NCBI GenBank assembly: GCA_016893485.2
Contig: JAFEKX020000001.1
Span: forward strand, 1,054,001 to 1,118,000
Reading direction: 5' to 3'
Length of the DNA: 64,000 bases
Source of the DNA: Streptomyces sp. P3
GTDB taxonomy: Bacteria; Actinomycetota; Actinomycetes; Streptomycetales; Streptomycetaceae
Shown: positions 47,615 through 55,632 of the stretch, in pieces
Layout of the letters: the number at the start of each line of letters is the position of its first letter
Numbering within the stretch: position 1 is the stretch's first letter
Made by a program: the position numbers and the translations under genes
The notes under the pieces: model-generated
What the model saw: the letters and a program-made list of their open reading frames with translations, nothing else
Database searches by the model: none
What the model was told of the DNA's origin: nothing

Positions 47615-47961
47615 CCGCGATGGACGAGCACCCCGTCGACACCGGGGCCTTCCTCAACGACATCGAGGGCCATCTGCTGGTCGCCGCCGCCCACGCGGAG
47701 GGCCGTACCGCCGCCACCCGGTTCACGGCGCGGCTGGACTGGCTCACCGAGGGGCAACGGGCCGAGGTGGAGCGGCAGTTCGAGGCGGAGTACCTGACTC
47801 TCACCCGGCTGTCGTGGCAGCGGACGGCCGAACGGGGCCGTCAACTGCGCGACGAGTACGAGGAGACGTACCGGCGACTGCGGCAACGCGCCTTCGCGTA
47901 CTGCCTGTTGGCGTGCGCCCTGCTCGCGGCGACGGGGCTGGTCGCCTTCGCGCTCGCCTAG
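47611..47961 (+). CDS. Small tail-anchored membrane protein (116 aa), coupled to ctaD
   Basis: The GTG start overlaps the ctaD stop as GTGA (47611-47614), implying coupled translation. The N-terminal 90 residues are charged and helical (RLDWLTEGQRAEVERQFEAE, RQLRDEYEETYRRLRQRAFA), followed by a single C-terminal membrane helix (YCLLACALLAATGLVAFALA). The family is not recognised. Coupling to ctaD suggests a role in oxidase assembly or stability; that is inference from position. A second possible start is the ATG at 47620. Confidence 0.72.
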   Translation: MTAMDEHPVDTGAFLNDIEGHLLVAAAHAEGRTAATRFTARLDWLTEGQRAEVERQFEAEYLTLTRLSWQRTAERGRQLRDEYEETYRRLRQRAFAYCLLACALLAATGLVAFALA

Positions 47962-47969
47962 GGGCGCGT

Positions 47970-47998
47970 GTCCCGCCGGCCCTGACGACCGGCGGGAC
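47970..47998. terminator. Terminator hairpin between the ctaD operon and the GH27 gene
   Basis: GTCCCGCCGG (47970-47979) pairs perfectly with CCGGCGGGAC (47989-47998) around a 9-nt loop. It lies 9 nt after the stop of the tail-anchored protein and 28 nt from the convergent GH27 stop, so it probably acts in both directions. Confidence 0.78.
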
Positions 47999-48025
47999 GT
48001 CGTGCCGCTCAGCCGGCCGGTACGG

Positions 48026-49982
48026 CTATGTCAGCGTCCACTTCTGGTTGTCCGCCGTGCCGCAGGTCCACAGGATCAGCTGGGTGCCGTTGGCCGTGGC
48101 GGCGCCGGAAGCGTCCAGGCAGAGACCCGAGTTGACGTTGGTGAGGGTGCCGTCGGAGGTGGCGGTCCACTTCTGGTTGTTCTGGCCGTTGCAGTCCCAG
48201 ATGACGACCTTCGTGCCGTTGGTGGTGCCGTTGTCGTAGGCGTCCAGGCACTTGGTGCCGTAGACCACGAGTTCCTTGCGGGAGGTGTACGTCCAGGCCT
48301 GGTTCTGGCCGCCGTTGCAGTCCCAGATCTCGGCCTGGGTGCCGTTGGTGATGGTGTTGTTGTAGACGTCGGCGCAGCGGCCGGACTGTTTGCCGACGAC
48401 CAGGGAGCCGTTCGTGCCCGGGATCGGCTGGACGTTGACGGCGCCCAGGGTCGGGAGTGAACCGCCTGTCAGCGTCAGGGAGTTGCCCGATCCCTTGGAC
48501 AGGTCGGCCTGTACCGAGATGGTGCCCGCGCTGGACCCGGTCGGCGGGAAGGAGACCGTCGTGGCGGTCTGGCCGTTGACGGAGAGGGTGCCGGTGACGG
48601 CCGTGGAGCCGGTGTTGGTGTAGGTGACGTCGACGACGTTCAGGCCGGTGCTCGCCGCGCTGACGCCGGTGTACTTGCCGGTGGAGGTGGCGGTGTAGGT
48701 GGTGCTCGCCGCCTCGGTGCCGCCGCTGATCCTCAGGAACACGGAGCCGCCGGCCGGGACGCTGGCGGTGTAACTCGTGCCGTAGGAACCGATGTTGGTG
48801 CGGGACCACAGGTCGCGGACGGTGGCGGACGCGGTGGTCAGGCCGAGGTCTGACCAGCGGACGGTGATGTTCTGGGCGGCGGAGGTGCGGTTGAGGAGGG
48901 TGACCGCGCGGTTGCCGAGGCCGGAGAGGACCTTGCCGTAGACCTGGAGTCCGGTCGTGTCCTCGGCGACCTTGACGCCCTGGAGGCCGCGCGGGTCCTG
49001 GTCGACCGCGATCACCTCGGGGTTGGTGAGGATGCCGGTGGTCTCGGTGGTGAGGGTCGTGAGGTCGTTGCCGGCGAGGGGGGGCGCCGGAGATCGCCCA
49101 GAGCGCCATGTGGGTGCGGTTCTGGGCGGCGGTGAGGCCGGGCATGCCGACCATCAGCATGTCGGGGTCGTTGTAGTAGCCGGTGTGCTGGGCGGCCGGG
49201 TGCAGGGCCTGGTCGAAATTGGAGAGCATGTTCGTCGTCGACGGTGAGTTGCCGTAGTAGATGATGTCCGTGCTCGTCCGGTACATGGGGGCGAGGCCGG
49301 GGCCCAGTTCCAGGGGTTCTGGTAGCCCCAGTTGCAGATCGAGAGGGTCAGCGCGCGGCCCGTGGTGGCGGTGGCCTTGGTGACCGAGGCGCTGATCGCC
49401 TTGTACGCGGTCGCCGCGTCGAGGCCCTCGGCGTCGCCGCCGCACCAGTCGACCTTCACGAAGTCGAAGCCCCACTGCGAGAACTGGAGCATGTCCTGGT
49501 CGTAGTGGCCCTCGCTGCCGGTGTTCGCGGCGGCGGGGCGGCCCGTCGGGTAGTAGTAGCCGCAGCCGTTCGCGCCCGCGTCGGTGTAGATGCCGGCCTT
49601 GAGGCCCTTGCTGTGGATGTAGGCGGCGATGGCGCTCATCCCGCCGGGCCACTCGCTGGTGTCGACGGTGATGTTGCCCGCGCTGTCGCGGGTGCCCTGC
49701 CACCAGCCCTCGTCGATGTTGATGTACTTGTAGCCGGCCGCGGGGAGGCCTGAGGGCGACGAACGCGTCGACCTGTTGCTTGATGACGGTGTAGTCGATC
49801 TTCGCGGCGAAGCTGTTCCAGGAGGCCCAGCCCATCGGGGCGGTGGGCACGGCGATCTGACGGGTCGTCGAGGCGACCGGGGCCGCCCGGAGGGGGTCCA
49901 CGGGCGCGGGTCCGGCGACGAGAAGCAGGGTGAGGGCTGCTGCGGCCATCGCCAGGGCGCGCAGGACGAGGGTGCGAAACAT
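48026..49982 (-). CDS. Secreted alpha-galactosidase-type GH27 enzyme with C-terminal ricin-type (CBM13) lectin domain
   Basis: About 651 residues. A signal peptide (ALAMAAAALTLLLVAGPAPV) leads into the GH27 barrel: PMGWASWNSFAAKIDYTVIK, YKYINIDEGWWQGTRDSAG, FDFVKVDWCGGDAEGLDAAT (catalytic nucleophile Asp) and YYNDPDMLMVGMPGL (acid/base Asp). After a beta-sandwich comes a three-part lectin with the Q-x-W repeats NQAWTY, NQKWTA and NQKWTL. Family activity is alpha-galactosidase, or beta-L-arabinopyranosidase in some Streptomyces. Indels near 49755 (FVASGLPAAGYKYI), 49305 (PWNWGPGLAPMYRTS) and 49088 (AISGAPLAGNDLTTL, one C extra in a C7 run) split it. The start at 49982 follows AAAGGAGC. A perfect palindrome lies 20 bp upstream. 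Confidence 0.92.
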
Positions 49983-50002
49983 ACGGCTCCTTTGCCGATA
50001 TT

Positions 50003-50016
50003 TTCGAGATCTCGAA
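50003..50016. promoter_or_regulatory. Perfect 14-bp palindrome upstream of the GH27 gene
   Basis: TTCGAGATCTCGAA is a perfect palindrome 21 nt before the GH27 start codon, with a related half-site TTATCGAA at 50029-50036. Its position in the leader next to the start is that of a repressor operator for a secreted glycosidase. The repressor is not encoded nearby. Confidence 0.6.
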
Positions 50017-50144
50017 CAAGGATCGGGTTATCGAACCAGACGGCGCGCTGAAAGTAGAGCCACCGGAGAACTAAGTCAACGGCTGTGACACGAGGGGCAC
50101 TTGACGTCCCCACTCGTCGCGCACCGGACGGGATACTGACCGGC

Positions 50145-51382
50145 GTGCGCGTAGCGATCATGACGGCGGGATCCCGGGGCGACGTGGCCCCCTACACCGG
50201 ACTCGGGCATGCCCTGGTCCGCGCGGGACACGAGGTCACTCTCGTCACCCACGCGGCCTTCGCGCCCCTCGTGGCGGGTTCGGGCGTCGGCTTCCATCCT
50301 CTTCCGGTGGATCCCCGGGCCGAGTTGGAGTCCTCGCGGGGGCGCGGGCTGCACCGCAGTGCCTCGGGCGCGGGCAAGCTGCTGCGGGTCGTCGGGATGG
50401 CGCGGGCGCTGGTCGGGCGGATGACCGACGACCTGCTGACGGCGGCCCGGTCGAGTGACGTCCTGCTGCTGTCCAGCTCGTTGGGGCCGCTGGGGCACGC
50501 CATCGCCGAAGGGCTGTCACTGCCCAGCATGGGCGTGTACCTCCAACCCATCGCGCCCCACGGGAGTTCGCCCCGCCGGTGCTCGGCGGCGGCTCCTGGG
50601 GCACGGTCGGCAACCGGCTCGCCGGGCGCGGGGTGAACCGCGCGGTGGAACACGTCTTCGCCGCCGCCGTACCGGAGTTGAGAACCCGCCTGGGCCTGCC
50701 CCGCACCCGGCCCGGCGCGGCCCTCCGCACCCGGGAACGCCACGACTGGCCCGTCCACCACGGCTTCAGCCCGCTGATCGTGCCCCGCCCGGCCGACTGG
50801 CGGCCCGGCCTGACGGTGGCGGGTTACTGGTGGCCGTACGACGAAGAAGCCCAACTCCTCTCGGAGCTGGGGACTTCATCGACGCCGGTCCGCCCCCGGT
50901 CTTCGTGGGGCTCGGCAGTGCCACCGTGCCCGATCCGGAGCGGCTGAGCGGCGAGATCGTGCGGGCGCTGCGGCTGGCCGGGCTGCGCGGGGTGATCCAG
51001 CGCGGCTGGGGCGGCCTCGAAGCGGCCGGCGACGACGTCCTGACCGTCGGCGAGGTCCCGCACGCGGCGCTGTTCCCCGGATGGCGGCCGTGGTCCACCA
51101 CTGCGGCGCGGGCACGACCGCGGCCGGGCTGCGCGCCGGGGTGCCGGCCGTACCGGTGCCGATCCAGTTCGACGAGGGCTTCTGGGCGGCGCGTCTGGTC
51201 GCCCTGGGCGTGGCACCCGCGCCGTACCGCTGCGCGGCCTGACCGCCGAGTCCCTGTCGGCAGCGCTCGTACGGGCCGTGCGGGAGCCTGCCTACGCAGA
51301 GCGCGCAGGGGCCCTCGGTGCCCGGGTGCGCGCCGAGGACGGGGTCGCGCCCGTGCTCGCCGCGCTCGACGAGTACGCCTAG
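50145..51382 (+). CDS. GT-B glycosyltransferase, macrolide/sterol UDP-glycosyltransferase type
   Basis: About 413 residues. The N-terminal acceptor domain begins [20 protein letters not shown] and [19 protein letters not shown], typical of MGT/UGT enzymes. The C-terminal donor domain has [20 protein letters not shown] and the nucleotide-sugar signature [20 protein letters not shown] followed by [15 protein letters not shown]. It would glycosylate a small lipophilic acceptor such as a macrolide, sterol or polyketide. Four indels (near 50565, 50870, 51090 and 51230) scatter it over frames; the motifs are in order and complete when rejoined. The GTG at 50145 starts directly at the first strand. 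It ends four bases into the convergent VOC gene. Confidence 0.85.
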
Positions 51383-51776
51383 CGCTCCTGCCGCCGCAGC
51401 GCCTCCGGCGTGACCGGCGTGAAGAAGTTGATCAGGTTGCCATCGGGGTCCCGGAAGAGGAGCGAGCGGTTGCCCCACGGCATCGTCGTCGGCTTCTGGA
51501 CGAACTCGCAGTCGAGGGGGCCAGGCGGTCGTACTCGGCGTCGACGTCGGCGACGCGGAACTCGGTGATCACCGAGTGGTTGGCGGCAGGGCGCGCGGAG
51601 TCGGTGCCGAACAGGGCCACGGTGCGGGTGCTCGCGATCGCCAACGTACAGGCGGGCGTGGTGAGTTCGGCGAAGTCAGGGGTCGACCAGGCGGCCGTGA
51701 CACCGGTGACCTGTTCGTAGAAGGCGACGAGGCGGGCGACGTCGTCGGTGATGACACGGATCGAGACGAAGTTCAT
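51379..51776 (-). CDS. VOC superfamily (glyoxalase/bleomycin-resistance-like) protein
   Basis: 132 residues, two beta-alpha-beta-beta-beta modules. The first is FVSIRVITDDVARLVAFYEQ and VTGVTAAWSTPDFAELTTPA; the second is VITEFRVADVDAEYDRLAP and then GNRSLLFRDPDGNLINFFTP, the usual terminal metal-binding strand with Glu/Asp position. The activity is unknown; members bind metals or drugs. An indel near 51520 (LAPLDCEFVQKPTTMPWGN) divides the modules. Its stop shares CTAG with the stop of the convergent glycosyltransferase gene. It is divergent from the WYL regulator, which may control it. Confidence 0.82.
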
Positions 51777-51877
51777 GAGGGTCTTCCTGTCGGCTGCGGT
51801 GCTGCGTGAAGGGGCGTCTCCCACGCTAGGACCGATACCGGACAGCTTCCGCCCGGTATCCGAGGCAGACTTTCGGG

Positions 51878-52864
51878 GTGACCACTTCGACCGCGCGCGT
51901 GCTCGCCCTGCTGGAGATCCTCCAGGGCGGCGGCCTCCGTACCGTTTCCGACCTGGCCGCCCGGCTGGGCGTCGACGAGCGCACGGTCCGCCGCTACGTC
52001 GGCCATCTGCTGGACCTGGGCGTGCCGGTCGACTCCGTGCGCGGTCGCTACGGCGGCTACCGGCTCGCTCCCGGCTATCGGATGCCCCCGCTGATGCTCA
52101 CGGACGAGGAGGCCCTGGCCGTCGTACTGGGGCTGCTGGCCGGTCGGAGGGCGGGGCTCGTCACCACGTCCACGGCGGCGGGCGAGAGCGCCACGGCGAA
52201 GCTGCTGCGGGTGCTGCCCGCCGCCCTGCGCCGACGGCTCGACGCCCTGCTGGACACGGCCGACTTCACCGCGCGGTCCCGTACCGCCACGGCCCCGGAG
52301 ACGGAGGTGCTCCTCGAACTCGCCGAGGCCGCGCTCCACCGGCGGCCGGTCGCCATCGCCTACACGGACCGGAAGGGCCGGGCGAGCGACCGTACGGTCC
52401 TGCCCTACGGCCTCGTGGCGCATGCCGGGCGGTGGTATCTGACCGGCGCGGACCCTGCCGGCGGGGAGGTGCGCACGTTCCGGCTCGACCGGATCACGGG
52501 TCTGCGCGTGGAGTCCGGTTCGTTCGACGTCCCGGCGGATTTCGAACCGGCGGCCACGGTGCTGGACAGTCTCGCGACCACGCCGTGGCAGCACGATGTG
52601 GCGGTGCGGATCCAGGGCGGTGTGCCGCACCTCCGCGCGCATCTCCCGCCCGGGATCGCCACCCTGTCCACGCCCGCCGACGCGGCGGACGACGGCTGGG
52701 TCCACGTCCGGATCCGGGCCGAGCGGCTGGAGTGGATCCCGGCCGTGCTCGCCGCCGTGGACCGGCCGTTCGTCGTCGAGCGCCCGGCCGCGCTGCGTGA
52801 TCTCGTACGGGCGCTGGCCCGCCGTCTGGACGCGTACGCGGCGGCCGACGACGTCCCGGACTAG
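51878..52864 (+). CDS. WYL domain transcriptional regulator (YafY type)
   Basis: 328 residues, unbroken. The N-terminal HTH_11 domain reads RVLALLEILQGGGLRTVSDL, then AARLGVDERTVRRYVGHLLD, with a wing RGRYGGYRLAPGYRMPPL. The WYL domain (about 145-220) has ALHRRPVAIAYTDRKGRASD, RTVLPYGLVAHAGRWYLTGA (the W-Y-L triplet) and EVRTFRLDRITGLRVES. WYL domains bind nucleic acid ends or small ligands. The gene is divergent from the VOC gene with a 101-nt gap, a common arrangement for regulator and target. Its stop shares CTAG with the convergent TetR gene. Confidence 0.9.
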   Translation: MTTSTARVLALLEILQGGGLRTVSDLAARLGVDERTVRRYVGHLLDLGVPVDSVRGRYGGYRLAPGYRMPPLMLTDEEALAVVLGLLAGRRAGLVTTSTAAGESATAKLLRVLPAALRRRLDALLDTADFTARSRTATAPETEVLLELAEAALHRRPVAIAYTDRKGRASDRTVLPYGLVAHAGRWYLTGADPAGGEVRTFRLDRITGLRVESGSFDVPADFEPAATVLDSLATTPWQHDVAVRIQGGVPHLRAHLPPGIATLSTPADAADDGWVHVRIRAERLEWIPAVLAAVDRPFVVERPAALRDLVRALARRLDAYAAADDVPD

Positions 52865-53514
52865 CCGTTCCAGCCCGGCGGTTGCATGATGCCGAGGAGT
52901 TGCCGGACGAGTTCCTCGACGACCTCGTCGAGCGTGGCGTCGACCCAGCCCGCGCTCCAGTCGTGGAGGAGGCCGTTGACGCTGCCGATGAAGGCCGTCG
53001 CGGCGATGCGGTAGTCGCGGCGGGCCGCTTCGCCGCGCCGGGCGGCGGCCCTCGCCTCGCCGCAGATGAGGTTGATCCAGCGGGCGCGGCGGGCCAGCCG
53101 CTGTTCCTCGAGCCGGGGGCTGACGCCGATGATCTCGACGAAGGTGATGCGGACGCGGCGCGGGTCGGCGGTGACGTTCGCCGCGTAGGCCTGGAAGATC
53201 GCGGTGGAGCGCTCGGCGAGCGGGAGGCCCTCGGCGGCGGTGAGCGCGGTGAGGACGGCTTCCTCGGCCCAGTCGTTGACCAGGAGGTGGAGGGCGGCCA
53301 GGACGTCCTCCAGGCTGCGGAACTCCTCGTAGAACTGCCGGGTGGACAGGCCGGCGGCCTCGCTGAGCGCGGCCACGGTCGTGGCGCGGTAGCCGGGGGT
53401 GTCGCCGAACAGCTGGAGCGCTGCGTCCAGGAAGCGTCCGCGCCGCTCGGCCTGCCGTTCCTCGGCGGACTTGCCGCCGTAGCGACCGGTCGGCGCCTTG
53501 AGCCTGCCCGCCAC
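52861..53514 (-). CDS. TetR family transcriptional regulator
   Basis: 217 residues, unbroken. The helix-turn-helix is standard: ERRGRFLDAALQLFGDTPGY, RATTVAALSEAAGLSTRQFY, EEFRSLEDVLAALHLLV. The C-terminal part resembles the TetR_C domains of multidrug-type regulators (RRVRITFVEIIGVSPRLEEQ, TAFIGSVNGLLHDWSAGWV). I chose the GTG at 53514, which has AGAGG 7 nt upstream. No obvious target gene shares its intergenic region, which is separated from the GH5 gene by a strong terminator. The ligand is unknown. Confidence 0.88.
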   Translation of the reverse strand: MAGRLKAPTGRYGGKSAEERQAERRGRFLDAALQLFGDTPGYRATTVAALSEAAGLSTRQFYEEFRSLEDVLAALHLLVNDWAEEAVLTALTAAEGLPLAERSTAIFQAYAANVTADPRRVRITFVEIIGVSPRLEEQRLARRARWINLICGEARAAARRGEAARRDYRIAATAFIGSVNGLLHDWSAGWVDATLDEVVEELVRQLLGIMQPPGWNG

Positions 53515-53649
53515 TGTCACACCTCTGTCTCGTTGCCCACGGGTCAATCTTGTCGTGTCCGTGGTCTTGCGGAAAAGAGCACTCCTTCCTCACTTCTCAG
53601 CAAATTCACTCCGAATTTGTGTTTGTTCGGATGTCTTCACATGAATGAG

Positions 53650-53685
53650 CAGGGGCGCCGGTCCGTGGAAGGACCGGCGCCCCTG
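53650..53685 (-). terminator. Strong terminator after the GH5 gene
   Basis: CAGGGGCGCCGGTCC (53650-53664) and GGACCGGCGCCCCTG (53671-53685) form a perfect 15-bp stem around a 6-nt loop, 6 nt past the GH5 stop. This is the most stable hairpin I found in the window. Confidence 0.88.
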
Positions 53686-53691
53686 TGGTGC

Positions 53692-55554
53692 TCAGCTGTG
53701 TGCTGCCGCCCAGGCGGTCAGTTCGGACCTGGCCGCGTTGAGGAGCGTCGAGGAGGGGTTCGTCGCGCCGTTGGTGATCAGGGCGTAGTGCAGGGTTCCC
53801 GAGCCGGAAGCGAAGAGCAGCAGGCGGTGACTGCCGGTGCCGCCGGGTTCGTCGGCGTAGCCGACGGGGGTCGACGACGTGTACGCCGGAACGCCCGAGA
53901 CGGCTCCGAGGTCGGAAACCACGGTGGTGGAGGCGGCCGGGAAGGACGCCGGGAGGTGGAGTTCGGTCGGCGCGGTGGAGCTGTTGGAGCGCCACATCAG
54001 CAGGCCGTACTGGCCGGAGCCGACCAGCGAGGAAGTGTTCGGGAGCGAGCTGGGCACCGGGTTCCAGGTGAGGGTCGTCGAGCCGTCGCGGGAGCGGTCC
54101 TCGTAGGTGAAGGCGACGGTGGTACCGGCGGTCGCGCTCGGGTAGATCCGGTCGAGCAGCCGGACGTCCTGACGGAGTGTCACCGTGCCGGAGGCGGTCA
54201 TGCTGACGGCGGAGAGGTCCTCGTCGTTCCAGGCGTCGCCGGAGGTGAGCACCTTGTCGGGGTTGTCGTTCATCAGCTCGTCGTGGCGGCCGTTGTAGAT
54301 GTCCCACTGCCACTGCGAGCCGGACAGCACAGGACCGGAGCCCGCCGGATTGGACCACCAACTCGCCCCGGGCAGGCGGGAGTCGAGGGCCTGGTACATC
54401 GCCTTGAGGACGGTGGGCGCCTTGCCCGCGACGGTGCCGGAGAGTGGGTGCCCGAACTCGCTGACGATGGCGGCGGTGCCGGCCGCTGCGGCCCGGTCAC
54501 GGACCGTCCCGAAGTCGGTCGCGTACTGCCCGTCGGCCGCGTTGCCCCACATCAGGATGCCGGAGATGGCCTTCTGGTCGTAGAAGTGGGTATTGAAGAC
54601 GTACCGCGACCCGAGCGTGCCCGCGTCGAGGAGTCCGCCCTCCTGCAGCTGGGTGGAGATGTTGGAGTTCCAGAACAGGTTCGGCTCGACGAGCGCGGGC
54701 TTGGCACTCCAGCCTGCCGCGTCCATCCGGGCCCGGAACTTCACATAGAACGGCCAGAGCAGGTTCTGCTCCCAAGTACGGCTGGTCTGACCGGAGTCGT
54801 AGGTGCCCGCGAAGGGCTCGTTGTACGGGTCGAAGCCGACGACGCCCGCGAACTCGTCGGCGGTCAGGTGCTGTTGGATGTACGTCATCGTCGACTGCGC
54901 GGTGACGAGAAAGGCGTCCTGGACGCCGTAGTTGTTGTGCCAGAAGTCGTACTGCGCCTTGGTCACAGCCGAGTTCTGGGTGATGTTCTGACCCCAGAAG
55001 AGGCAGATCCCGCAGGACTCCTGCGGGTAACTCCCCAGCGCCACGGCCCACTTGGGGGCGCCGTCGCCGGTGTACCAGCTGCCGCTGTTGAACAGGTAGC
55101 GGGAGTAGAGGTCCTGGTGGAAGTCGGGGTAGACGCGGATGCCGGCGTCGAGGAACGCCTGCATCTGCGCGGTCGCGGCGGCCAGGTAGGTGGTGTCGAC
55201 CTGGCCGCGTACGGGTTCGGCGTGGGCCCAGGACAGCAGGAAGCGGACCGAGTTGCCGCCGCCGAGGGCGCGCAGCGCGGTGGCGGACTTCTTCGCGTCG
55301 GCGACCGACGCGAAGGGGAGACCGCTGTTCTCCTCCAGTTTGGTCTCACCGGAGACGTTGTAGCCGCGCAGCACGACCTGGCGGCCGTAGCCGTCGACGA
55401 AGCTGCCGTTCTGCACGGTCAGCGCTGAGCCGTCGAACCAGAGGGAGTCGGTGGGGGTGGCGGCGGAGGCGGGACCCGCGCCCGCCACCGACAGGAATCC
55501 GCAGAGGACAACCAGGATCACGATCAAGCGCGCCCGGACATTCGTCATGTCCAC
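53692..55554 (-). CDS. Secreted GH5 glycoside hydrolase, endoglycoceramidase-like
   Basis: 620 residues, unbroken. Signal peptide: RLIVILVVLCGFLSVAGAGP then ASA. The GH5 barrel covers about residues 60-440: VVLRGYNVSGETKLEENSGL, DAGIRVYPDFHQDLYSRYLF (His of the substrate site), GVVGFDPYNEPFAGTYDSG (acid/base Glu in N-E-P) and TAAIVSEFGHPLSGTV (nucleophile Glu). The D-F-H-Q-D-x-Y-S motif is the endoglycoceramidase hallmark. The C-terminal beta-sandwich (about 470-620) has FTYEDRSRDGSTTLTWNPVP. The substrate may be a glycolipid or steryl glycoside (inference from the family). The start could also be the ATG at 55548; neither has a strong Shine-Dalgarno. An inverted repeat directly upstream may be its operator. 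Confidence 0.9.
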   Translation of the reverse strand: MDMTNVRARLIVILVVLCGFLSVAGAGPASAATPTDSLWFDGSALTVQNGSFVDGYGRQVVLRGYNVSGETKLEENSGLPFASVADAKKSATALRALGGGNSVRFLLSWAHAEPVRGQVDTTYLAAATAQMQAFLDAGIRVYPDFHQDLYSRYLFNSGSWYTGDGAPKWAVALGSYPQESCGICLFWGQNITQNSAVTKAQYDFWHNNYGVQDAFLVTAQSTMTYIQQHLTADEFAGVVGFDPYNEPFAGTYDSGQTSRTWEQNLLWPFYVKFRARMDAAGWSAKPALVEPNLFWNSNISTQLQEGGLLDAGTLGSRYVFNTHFYDQKAISGILMWGNAADGQYATDFGTVRDRAAAAGTAAIVSEFGHPLSGTVAGKAPTVLKAMYQALDSRLPGASWWSNPAGSGPVLSGSQWQWDIYNGRHDELMNDNPDKVLTSGDAWNDEDLSAVSMTASGTVTLRQDVRLLDRIYPSATAGTTVAFTYEDRSRDGSTTLTWNPVPSSLPNTSSLVGSGQYGLLMWRSNSSTAPTELHLPASFPAASTTVVSDLGAVSGVPAYTSSTPVGYADEPGGTGSHRLLLFASGSGTLHYALITNGATNPSSTLLNAARSELTAWAAAHS

Positions 55555-55558
55555 TACA

Positions 55559-55575
55559 GTCCGGGAATTCCGGAC
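55559..55575. promoter_or_regulatory. Inverted repeat immediately upstream of the GH5 gene
   Basis: GTCCGGGAATTCCGGAC is an inverted repeat with 6-bp arms (GTCCGG/CCGGAC) and a 5-bp A/T-rich centre, 5 nt from the proposed start. A repressor bound there would block the start region. The ligand protein is unknown. Confidence 0.5.
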
Positions 55576-55632
55576 ACTGTCAACACTTCTGACTCACGGG
55601 TAAGTATGCGCGTCACCAGCCCTGTTGAAACA

